Origin: Sediminibacterium soli
GTDB lineage: Bacteria > Bacteroidota > Bacteroidia > Chitinophagales > Chitinophagaceae
Assembly (NCBI RefSeq): GCF_009939225.1
Contig: NZ_JAACJR010000008.1
Span: 1,350,945-1,414,944, forward strand
Direction of reading: 5' to 3'
Length of the DNA: 64,000 nt
This document shows, one piece after another, positions 53,691 through 62,700 of the stretch. The stretch's first letter is position 1. Every line of letters starts with the position of its first letter. A model generated the notes under the pieces. The model ran no database searches. It was not told the origin of the DNA and saw only the letters and a list, made by a program, of their open reading frames with translations. Made by a program: the position numbers and the translations under genes.

Positions 53691-56600
53691 TTAGAATCCG
53701 ACATTCAGGCCAATGGTGATGGTACGCTGGTTGGCAACAGTGTTCCTGTCTATACCAAAGTTTGAAGAACCGTTACCGTTGGAAGATACTTCCGGATCGG
53801 GTCCTGGGTATTTGGTCATGATAAGCAGGTTATTGCCGGATACATAGAAACGCGCGTTGGAAATCTTCACTTTTTCAAGCATAGACTTCGGCAGGTTGTA
53901 TCCCAATGTAAGGCTTCTGAGTTTCACGAAATCTCCGCTGAAGACATTCACATCAAGAGGGAAAGAAGAACCGTTTGACACGTTGTCGCCGAAGATCACT
54001 TTCGGTATCTCGGTCTGGTCGCCGGCTTTCTGCCATCTCCGCAGCATGTCGGTGGAGTTATTCCAGAAACGCTGGTCGCGCAGACCTGCATTGGTACCAT
54101 AATAGAGGTAAGAACCGAACTGGTAGGTAAACAGCGCATTCAGTTCAAATCCCCTGAAGCGGAAAGTATTGTCAAAACCACCGTAGAGTTTTGGATTGGT
54201 GTTTTTGTATACCATGGCATCAGCACTGCTCACGCTGGGGGCAGTGGTTCCGTCTGCATACATAAAGCGGGACTGGCCCGCAGGAGCAACATGCTGGAAG
54301 TATACATCCTTGCCGGCAGCGTTGACGAATATCCTTCTTCCCGTGGCAGGATCCACTCCTTTTGTGCGGGTAACGAATATCATACCGATGGGGTAACCCG
54401 CTTTGGTGATGCTTGGGTTCTCCAGACCGCCCGTAGCCGATACGATCTGATCAAGACCCAGTGCAAGAGAAGTTACCTGGTTTTTGTTATAGCTGATGTT
54501 GAACGATGTGTTCCAGGAAAACTCTTTCCCGGTTATGGGCGATGCGTTCAGCGCAAACTCGATACCTCTGTTATACATGGTACCTACGTTTGCGGGGATG
54601 GTTGACGGCAGACCTGCAGAAGGCGGCTGCGGTACAAAAAGCAGCAGGCCATCGGTGTTGCTGTTGTAATAAGTCAGTTCACCCGTGATACGATCGTTCA
54701 GGATTCCGAAATTGATGCCGATATCGGTTTTCTTGCTGGTTTCCCAGGTAAGGTTGTTGTTGCCGGCAGAGTTGAACGACAGTGTTCCGCTGCCGCCATA
54801 CAGACCCGCTCCGAAAGTTGACAGAGAGGCAAAGTTGCCCAGTCCGCCGATATTACCCACTTTACCATAGCTACCGCGGATACGGAAACTGCTGAATACC
54901 CTGTCGAGCTTGGCAGCTGACCAGAATTTTTCATTGGCAATTTCCCATGCAGCGGAAGCCGCCCAGAAAACACCGTATTTGGAATTGATACCGAGCTGTG
55001 AAGCACCGTCGCGACGAAGGCTACCGTTAATGGTATAGCGTTTGTCGAAGCTGTACTGCAGCCTTCCGAACTGAGAGTAGAGATAGTTTTGTCCGATGCT
55101 CAGACCGGCAGCATTGGGCGTAGCCCATCCACCCTGGATATTGGTGAACGCAGGATCCGAAACGTTGATCCTGTTCAGACCATAACCCGAACCGGTTGAG
55201 TTCTGTTCCTCGATACCGCCCAGTAACGAAACAGTATGCTTTCCGGCAAATGTTTTATCAAACTGCATGGTATTGGTCCATACCGTACGAAGATTCTTGG
55301 TAAAGTTGGTAGTGGTTGAACCATTGCTGGAAAAACCTTCACCCGAAATAGGGCTGAAATACTGGTCGTTATCCACCAGTATGTAATCCATACCGTAGGT
55401 GCTGCGGAGTGTGAGCCAGCTGAATGGTTTTACCTGCAGGTAAAGGTTGCCGATGATATGATCGGTAAAGCTGTTGGTCCTGTTCTGGTCCAGCTGGATC
55501 ACCGGGTTATTGAAACCAACCTGCCCCAGTTTGTTACCGCCAACGCCGATGAGCGCACCGGAATAGCTGTAGGAACCGTCGTTATTATAGGGAGAGATAT
55601 TGGGAGCAGTAACCAACACTACGCGGCCAAGACCGGCTGTGGAGAAGGCATCACCCAGCGAGCCGGAACTTACGGCAGCAAGGTTGTCTTCTTTTGAATA
55701 CTGGATCTTACCGCCAAGCGATACGTGCTTGGTTGCTTTGTGGTCTATATTCATCAGCAACGACAGACGATTGAAATCGTTGCGTTTGATAATACCCTGC
55801 TGCTTGGTATAGCCAGCTGAAAAATAATAGCTGGTGGCCTCGTTGGCACCCGATACACTTACCGAGTTGCTGTGCATGATACCCGTACGGTATACATAGT
55901 CGTACCAGCGGGTGTTGATGGGTTTGCCATCAGGTCCGTTCATCAGCGCAAACTGATTGGTGGCGCTGAACGTGCCTGCATTGGTGAGTGCCGCGTTCTT
56001 TAAATCCGTATACTGAAAAGCATCGAGCAATTCAGGCAGTCGCTGTACCTGTGACCAGCCGAGCCAGCTGTCGAGCGTTACTTTGGAGCGACCCGCCTTT
56101 CCTTTTTTGGTTGTTACGAACAATACACCGTTTGCCGCGCGGCTGCCATAGATAGCGGTAGCCGCCGCATCTTTTGCCACATCCACGCTTTCGATATCGT
56201 TGGGATTCAGGCTTGCCAGCGCGTTGCCGGCAGAGTTGGTAGAACTGAAATCGCCGGTAAACATCGGTATACCGTCGATTACGATAAGTGGATAGGAAGA
56301 AAGAGAGATTGAATTGGTACCGCGTACCCTGATCACCGGCGGGCTGTTCAATACACCGCTTGGAATGGTGATCTGAACACCGGCAGCGCGGCCGCCCAGT
56401 GCCTGTTCAAAACTCTGTGTGGGCTTTCCGGCCAGCACCTCGCCCTTTACACTGGCGATGCTGCCCGTCAGCTCCTTCTTGCGCTGGGTACCATAACCCA
56501 CCACAACCACTTCGGATAATGCGGTGTTTTCGCTTACAAGACTAACCCCGTAGGTTGCGGAAGCGCCGAGTGTAACGGACTGGTCCACAAAACCCACATA

Positions 56601-56819
56601 GCTGAAACGCAGCGATTTGTCGTTGGGGGATACCTGGATGCTGAAATTTCCTCCGTTGTCTGTCAGTACCCTTCTATTGGAGCTGGAGGTTGAAACGGTG
56701 ACGCCTACAAGCTGTCCACCTTTGTCATCGGTTACTTTACCGTTGACGGTCCGGTTCTGGGCATAGAGCTGTGTGCAGAAGAGTACAGCGCTCGCCAGAA
56801 TGGCCATAAGTTTTCTCAT
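53691..56819 (-). CDS. SusC/RagA TonB-dependent outer-membrane transporter (second copy)
   Basis: 1042 residues from the ATG of MRKLMAILASAVLFCTQLYAQ; the frame stays open 25 codons further upstream, but that part precedes the signal peptide and is not used. Domains: signal (1-20), carboxypeptidase-regulatory-like (RTVNGKVTDDKGGQLVGVTV), TonB-box-like SEVVVVGYGTQRKKELTG, plug (VIRVRGTNSISLSSYPLIVI, then KDAAATAIYGSRAANGVLFV), and a barrel ending NQRTITIGLNVGF. It sits upstream of the first susC-susD unit and is separated from it by a terminator, so the two pairs are independent transcripts. Confidence 0.95.
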   Translation of the reverse strand: MRKLMAILASAVLFCTQLYAQNRTVNGKVTDDKGGQLVGVTVSTSSSNRRVLTDNGGNFSIQVSPNDKSLRFSYVGFVDQSVTLGASATYGVSLVSENTALSEVVVVGYGTQRKKELTGSIASVKGEVLAGKPTQSFEQALGGRAAGVQITIPSGVLNSPPVIRVRGTNSISLSSYPLIVIDGIPMFTGDFSSTNSAGNALASLNPNDIESVDVAKDAAATAIYGSRAANGVLFVTTKKGKAGRSKVTLDSWLGWSQVQRLPELLDAFQYTDLKNAALTNAGTFSATNQFALMNGPDGKPINTRWYDYVYRTGIMHSNSVSVSGANEATSYYFSAGYTKQQGIIKRNDFNRLSLLMNIDHKATKHVSLGGKIQYSKEDNLAAVSSGSLGDAFSTAGLGRVVLVTAPNISPYNNDGSYSYSGALIGVGGNKLGQVGFNNPVIQLDQNRTNSFTDHIIGNLYLQVKPFSWLTLRSTYGMDYILVDNDQYFSPISGEGFSSNGSTTTNFTKNLRTVWTNTMQFDKTFAGKHTVSLLGGIEEQNSTGSGYGLNRINVSDPAFTNIQGGWATPNAAGLSIGQNYLYSQFGRLQYSFDKRYTINGSLRRDGASQLGINSKYGVFWAASAAWEIANEKFWSAAKLDRVFSSFRIRGSYGKVGNIGGLGNFASLSTFGAGLYGGSGTLSFNSAGNNNLTWETSKKTDIGINFGILNDRITGELTYYNSNTDGLLLFVPQPPSAGLPSTIPANVGTMYNRGIEFALNASPITGKEFSWNTSFNISYNKNQVTSLALGLDQIVSATGGLENPSITKAGYPIGMIFVTRTKGVDPATGRRIFVNAAGKDVYFQHVAPAGQSRFMYADGTTAPSVSSADAMVYKNTNPKLYGGFDNTFRFRGFELNALFTYQFGSYLYYGTNAGLRDQRFWNNSTDMLRRWQKAGDQTEIPKVIFGDNVSNGSSFPLDVNVFSGDFVKLRSLTLGYNLPKSMLEKVKISNARFYVSGNNLLIMTKYPGPDPEVSSNGNGSSNFGIDRNTVANQRTITIGLNVGF

Positions 56820-57043
56820 GTGCAGTTTTTTTGAGTTAAACGAATTCAAAAAATAGACAGCAATTCCTGCGAATTGCTGCATATAAGCGCCCAAAATAGC
56901 GGAAAAACCGCTAAAAATCGGGGGCTGACCGCTTAAAAAACGATTATTACCGAATTTTGTAGGGCACTGCAGGGTAAAAATTTTACACGCACGGAGGCGC
57001 CGGCACTTGCCCGGATCTCAGTAATAAAGCTGGTTCCCGAAAC

Positions 57044-59368
57044 TCAGGCTTTATTGCTTTTTCCCGATACAGACAATATGAGCACCGGCAGAAGCGCCAG
57101 GTTGGTCAGGGTGCCCACCACCAGCGTTAAAGAAGTAAGCCAGCCCAGCGCCTTGGTGCCGCCAAAACTGCTGAAGCAGAAGATGACGAACCCCGCTATC
57201 AGCACCAGCGAAGTATAGATGATGCTGATACCCGTATGGCGTATGGTTTGCTCGAGGGTTTTTTTGACGCCATAATTATAGTGCGGCAGCTCCTGTTTGT
57301 AATTGACCAGGAAACGGATGGTAACATCGATGGCAATACCCAGCGCCACGCTGAAAACAAGTACCGTAGAGGGTTTCAGCGCAATACCCGACCAGCCCAT
57401 CACACCTGCGGTGATCAGCAGGGGCACAAGATTGGGCACCAGCGAACAAACCAGTATCCGCACCGAACGGAACAGGTAGAACATACAAAGCGTGATCAGC
57501 AGGAAAGCCCAGAAAATACTGTCCTTTAAACCTTTGATGATAAAACCCGAACCTTCGAGAAAACTTACGCTGCTGCCGGTAAAACTGATATGATAGGATG
57601 CCGTGTCAAACAATTCGCCGGCTTTGTGTTCGAAATCCGCTATCAGCAGGGGCAGCCGTGCGCTTCCCACATCTTTCATGTTTACGCTGATCCTGGCCAC
57701 CTGCTGGTTGCTGTCGATAAAATTGCGCATGATACCCATCAGCCCCTTACCTGAACCGGCCGCTTCGTTTTTGAAACGCAGGTATGGCGCCATAAACACC
57801 AGATCGCCCTCGTAAGGAACGGCATAGCTGAGACTGTCGCCGTCGAAATACGCCTGTTTGGCAAACTTGAGCCCTTCCACAAACGACAGCGGTCTGGCGG
57901 CGGCAGGGTTGCTGCCGATATAGGCAGACAATTCATCGATCTTGCTGATGGGTGCGCTGCGTAGTATGCCTTTTTTCTTTTTGGTATCCACCACTATTTC
58001 CAAAGGCATCACACCGCCGAAATTCTTTTCAAACCATTTCAGATCGGTGTAGATGCGGTCGTTCTTCGGGAGATCGTCCACGATAAAACCCTCGCTTTTC
58101 AGACGGAACATACCCATTACGGCCAGTATGCACAGCACCGCGGTTACACCATACACCCATGCCGCGCGCTGAAACGCCCATCGTTCGATACGCAACAGCA
58201 TTTTCTCGAGAAAAGCATTGTCGAGGTAACGGATATGCCTGGGTTTGGGTACGGACAGGTAACTCAGCACCGAGGGTATAAACACCAGCGATATCAGGAA
58301 CAGCGCCATGATATTGACACCGGCTACCACGCCGAATTCTTTTAACAGATCACTTCTTGTCAGGGCAAACACGGCAAAACCTATCGCAGCTGCAATATTG
58401 CAGAACAGCGTTACCACACCCATCCTGCCCACCATATTGATCAGCGCCTTCTCCTTATCGTTTGTATCGCGGTAGGCGCTGTGGTATTTGTTGAGAAAAT
58501 AAATACAGTTGGGTACGCCGATCACCACCACCAGCGGCGGTATCAGCGCGGTCAGCAGCGTGATCTTGTAGCCAAACAACACCAGGGTGCCCAGGCTCCA
58601 GACAACACCCATACCCACCACGGCCAGGCTCATAAGCATGGCACTGAAGGAACGGAAGAAAAGCAGCAGCGTAATGGCAGACAGCACCAGTGAACCGATC
58701 AGGAACCAGTTCATTTCGTCTTTGATGCGGTTGCTCATGCTGGTGCGTATAAAAGGCAGGCCGCTTGCATGCACGGTTGCGCCCGTGTTTTTCTCGAACA
58801 GGGCTATCTCCTTCATGATGTCGTTGATGAGCCTTGTTCTGCTTTTGCTGTTGATGGTATCCTTGTTTACACCAATACCCAGCAGGTAGGTTTTTGCATC
58901 GGGATTATACAGCAGTCCGCGGTAAAACGGAAGGTTTTCAAAAACATGCCGGTCGCTGTCGAGCGCAGCCTGCGATGTATAGGGTGTATGAAAGATACGC
59001 GCCGGCTTCAGTTTCTGCACTGCCGAATCCTTGACGAGTGTTACGGCTTCTGGAATGCTCAGCACTTCGGTAACACCCGGAATGGTTTTTACCCGCTGGT
59101 GCAGCTGCGCAACCGCATTGAAAAAAACCGGTGTGAACATTTTATCCGATTCAATCCCTGCCACCATGGTATTGTTATCGGCGCCGAATTTTTTCAGGAA
59201 AGCCTGGTATTCTATGTACCGGGGATTGTCTGTGGGAACGGCCCTGGTAAAGTCATAACTCAGCTGCACTTTGGACCCCTGCCAGCCGAGGAACCCGGTT
59301 GCCAGGGTTAAAAGGATCAATAAAAGCAACCTGTTCCTAAGGATAAACCTGCCCAAACGATACCACAT
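57044..59368 (-). CDS. MMPL/RND-type inner-membrane transporter
   Basis: 774 residues with the two-times-six-helix layout of the MMPL/RND superfamily: a first helix (about 12-30), a large periplasmic domain, helices around 218-400 (LLFFRSFSAMLMSLAVVGMG, then PPLVVVIGVPNCIYFLNKYH), a second periplasmic domain, and a second helix bundle with FSVALGIAIDVTIRFLVNYK near 690. Such proteins move lipids, hopanoids or sterol-like molecules, and some export drugs; there is no adaptor (membrane fusion protein) or TolC gene here, which favours a lipid-type role (inference). It is divergent from the giant repeat protein and lies upstream of both sus units on the same strand. Confidence 0.88.
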   Translation of the reverse strand: MWYRLGRFILRNRLLLLILLTLATGFLGWQGSKVQLSYDFTRAVPTDNPRYIEYQAFLKKFGADNNTMVAGIESDKMFTPVFFNAVAQLHQRVKTIPGVTEVLSIPEAVTLVKDSAVQKLKPARIFHTPYTSQAALDSDRHVFENLPFYRGLLYNPDAKTYLLGIGVNKDTINSKSRTRLINDIMKEIALFEKNTGATVHASGLPFIRTSMSNRIKDEMNWFLIGSLVLSAITLLLFFRSFSAMLMSLAVVGMGVVWSLGTLVLFGYKITLLTALIPPLVVVIGVPNCIYFLNKYHSAYRDTNDKEKALINMVGRMGVVTLFCNIAAAIGFAVFALTRSDLLKEFGVVAGVNIMALFLISLVFIPSVLSYLSVPKPRHIRYLDNAFLEKMLLRIERWAFQRAAWVYGVTAVLCILAVMGMFRLKSEGFIVDDLPKNDRIYTDLKWFEKNFGGVMPLEIVVDTKKKKGILRSAPISKIDELSAYIGSNPAAARPLSFVEGLKFAKQAYFDGDSLSYAVPYEGDLVFMAPYLRFKNEAAGSGKGLMGIMRNFIDSNQQVARISVNMKDVGSARLPLLIADFEHKAGELFDTASYHISFTGSSVSFLEGSGFIIKGLKDSIFWAFLLITLCMFYLFRSVRILVCSLVPNLVPLLITAGVMGWSGIALKPSTVLVFSVALGIAIDVTIRFLVNYKQELPHYNYGVKKTLEQTIRHTGISIIYTSLVLIAGFVIFCFSSFGGTKALGWLTSLTLVVGTLTNLALLPVLILSVSGKSNKA

Positions 59369-59721
59369 ACGACAAATTGTTTCAAATAATACTACAATAT
59401 TCTGCCCCTACTCACGACAAAAACAGGCTGTTTCACCGGTTTTTCAGCGAATAAGCCGCAAGTTAGTTCATAACCGGTTCCCATAACGAAAAACCGTGCC
59501 GCGTGACGGCGTTGTGGTGATTACACCACAAGCCTCATTACTACAAGAGAATGGACAAAAATTGGACAATAAATACAAGTGTTTCAAATAGGCATTTGCG
59601 GGGATAAGTTGGAAATTTTGCAGCGGCTGAGGTTAGTTTTCCATTCCACTGGTTATCCCGTTCAGACCGTGAGTGAAGGGCTGTGTAATATCCTATAGAT
59701 AAGACCAATATCCGTCCCCCT
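59369..59721. other. Gene-free divergent spacer
   Basis: 353 bp between the MMPL-type transporter (minus) and the giant repeat protein (plus). No coding frame, stable hairpin or full TTTG/TAnnTTTG pair was recognised, although TTTG at 59606 and an AAATTTTG-like word at 59624 occur. Promoters for both neighbours must lie here. Confidence 0.5.
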
Positions 59722-62700
59722 ATGATAAAACTCTACAGATTCCATTATCTGTTGTTCTGTTGTTTGTGCGCCGCGTTCAGTTCAACTGCGGTAGGGCAGG
59801 GCGTATGTTCGAGCAGTGCGGCTGCATCTGTATACAAACAGGACTTTGGCACATCAAGCAAATCCAACAGCAAAACCACCGTTCCCGCTGGCTTCACCAC
59901 CAACTATTCCTATATAAACGGCACGTTAGATGATGGCGAATATGTGGTTACACCGCAGGTATCCAATATATCCAGTAACAGTACGCTTTCAGATTGGGGT
60001 CTTGGTGGCGATCATACCACGGGCGATGTGAACGGCAATATGTACATCGTAAATGCCGGCAAGCCCAGCAGCGGCCCGGTTGATCTTTTCTTCTCCAAGC
60101 AGGTGGATAATCTTTGTCCCGGTTCCGTGTTCAGCTTTTCCGCATGGCTGGCCAACATGAATACGATCCAGACCAAAAGCTCCATCTGTGTGAGTAACTA
60201 CACCTACGCAAAAGTTACTTTTAACATCAAGAATACATCGGGTACCATACTGGCCACCTATACCACCGATACCTTACCGCTTACCAAGTACCGCAGCACG
60301 GGATCGCTTAACTGGAACCAGTACGCTTTCCAGTTCACCTTACCGGCGGGCACTACCTCGCTGGTATTGGAAATGAGGGATGCGCTGGGCGGCCAGGCCA
60401 GCTATTGCGGCAACGATTTTGCCGTAGACGATATCGAGTTCACTGCCTGTACGCCTTCAACGGTTGTTTCGCTTAGCACGGCATCTGCCATCTGCTCAGG
60501 CACGGCCACCACTTTCAACAGCACGCTTACCAATAACCCGTTTGTAACACCGTATTACCAGTGGCAGAAAAGCACCGATGGCGGAACCACCTGGAGCAAT
60601 ACCGGAAGCGCCAGCTCCACGGCCAGCGATTTTCCGATCAGCAGCGCCAGCACTTCCGACAACGGTATGTACCGTGTGGTGGTAGGACCGGATGCATCGA
60701 GCGTATCCAGTGCCTCTTCTTCCTGCGTGAGTTTTTCCAACAGCGTCACCCTTACCGTCAACCCCACGCCCACCGCGACTATTTCGAATAACAGTCCGGT
60801 CTGCTCCAGCAGTACGCTGACGCTTACGTCGACCCCTTCGGGCGGAACTTCGCCGTATACCTACACCTGGAGCGGGCCCAACAGTTTTGCGGCAACTACG
60901 CAGAACGCATCGATCACCAATGTTACCATGGCTGCATCGGGCACCTATACGTATACGATAACCGACAGCAAAGGCTGTTCACAAACCATTACCGCTAATG
61001 TTACCGTAAACCAGACACCGGTTGTCAATCCCATTACCTCTTCATCCGGGGCCGATGGCGGTTGTACCGGTACGAGTTTCACGTTGAGCAACACTACTAC
61101 CGGCGGAACATGGGCAAGCAGCAATACGGCGGTGGCAACAGTCAGCTCCGGCGGACTGGTTACCATGACGGGTGGCGGAACCGCCCTGATCTCTTACACG
61201 GTTGTCAACGCGGGCTGTTCCACCTCGGTTACCAAATCCGTGAGCGGTACCAGTGTAAAGCTGAAGCAGGATGTGATCGAATGTAACAACGGTGTTACCC
61301 ACTTCAGCGCCACCGATGCAAACTATGCCGTTACCTACAGCACGGCGGGAACCGGCACTGCTTACAGCTGGGTGGTAACAGGCGGTCCTTTTACCTACCA
61401 GGGCTCTTCTTCGGCCAGCTCGCAGTACCCCGACTTCAACCTGCAGTCAGGCTACTCCTACCAGGTGATCGCCAACTACACCACCAATGGCATCACCTGT
61501 TCCGACACGCAGATGGTGTACAAGAATGTACTCGCAGCCGATACGATCAGCAACTCGCACGATACCACGGTTTGCTATAACACTTCACCGGTAAGTCTTT
61601 CGGGAAGGGCCTCCCCCGTTACCAACAGCTTTACCTGGTCAACCAGCGGTTCGGGCACTTTCTCATCGCCCAATACGCTTTCTACAACTTATACGCTCAG
61701 CGCTGCGGATAAGGCGGCGGGAAGCATCAAGATATACCTGACAGGTACCTCCAGTCTGCAGGCCACCGGTAACTGTAACGGTAATGTGGGAAAGGATTCC
61801 ATGATACTCCGTATTTACCCCAATAATACCGGCACCAACAGTACCAAATCGATCTGCTCCAACCAACTGGTGAACTACACACCCACTTCCACAATTGCAG
61901 GAAGCAGTTTCAGCTGGTCTTCTGCACTGGCTTCGGGCTCCATCACCGGTAATTCGCCGACAGGTTCGGGAAATATCACCGATTCGCTGATCAACAATTC
62001 CAATTCAGCAGCGGGTTCTGTATTGTACACGATCACACCGTTTGCCTTTACGCCCGAGTCGCGCACCTGTCCGGGAACACCTTTTACGCTTACCGTAACC
62101 GTAAACCCCACCCCATCGGTGGCAATTTCAAACAATACACCGGCCGTGTGTACCGGCAGCGCCATCAACCTGCAGTTATCGAGTTCACAAACCGGCGTTC
62201 TGTATACCTGGGCTTCAAGTGTTGTAAGCGGAACGGCCACGGGCAATTCTTCCAACGCCACACCCACTGCATCGAATACGATCACCGATGTGCTGACAAA
62301 TACCTTCAATGCAAATACCACGGTTCGGTATCGTGTAAGCGTGGCCTCATCCAACGGCTGCAGCCGTACCGATTCAACCGATATCACCATTTATTCACTG
62401 GCCACGGCTGCCAACGCGGGACCTGACCAGTTGTTGTGCAGCGGCACCAACACCGTGATGGCGGCCAATGTTGCCGGCTCGGGAACAGGCGCGTGGACTG
62501 CTGTTGCGGGTAATCCTTCTGCTGTGAACTTCGGTACACCCAGTTCTCCGTTCAGCACGGTAACCGGTTTACAGGCCGGTACTTATAGCCTGGTATGGAG
62601 CATCACCAACGGCTCATGCCCTGTTTCAAGAGATACCGTGCAGCTCATCAACTACGCACCCACAGTTGGTGGAACCATAACGGGCAGCACTACGGTGTGC

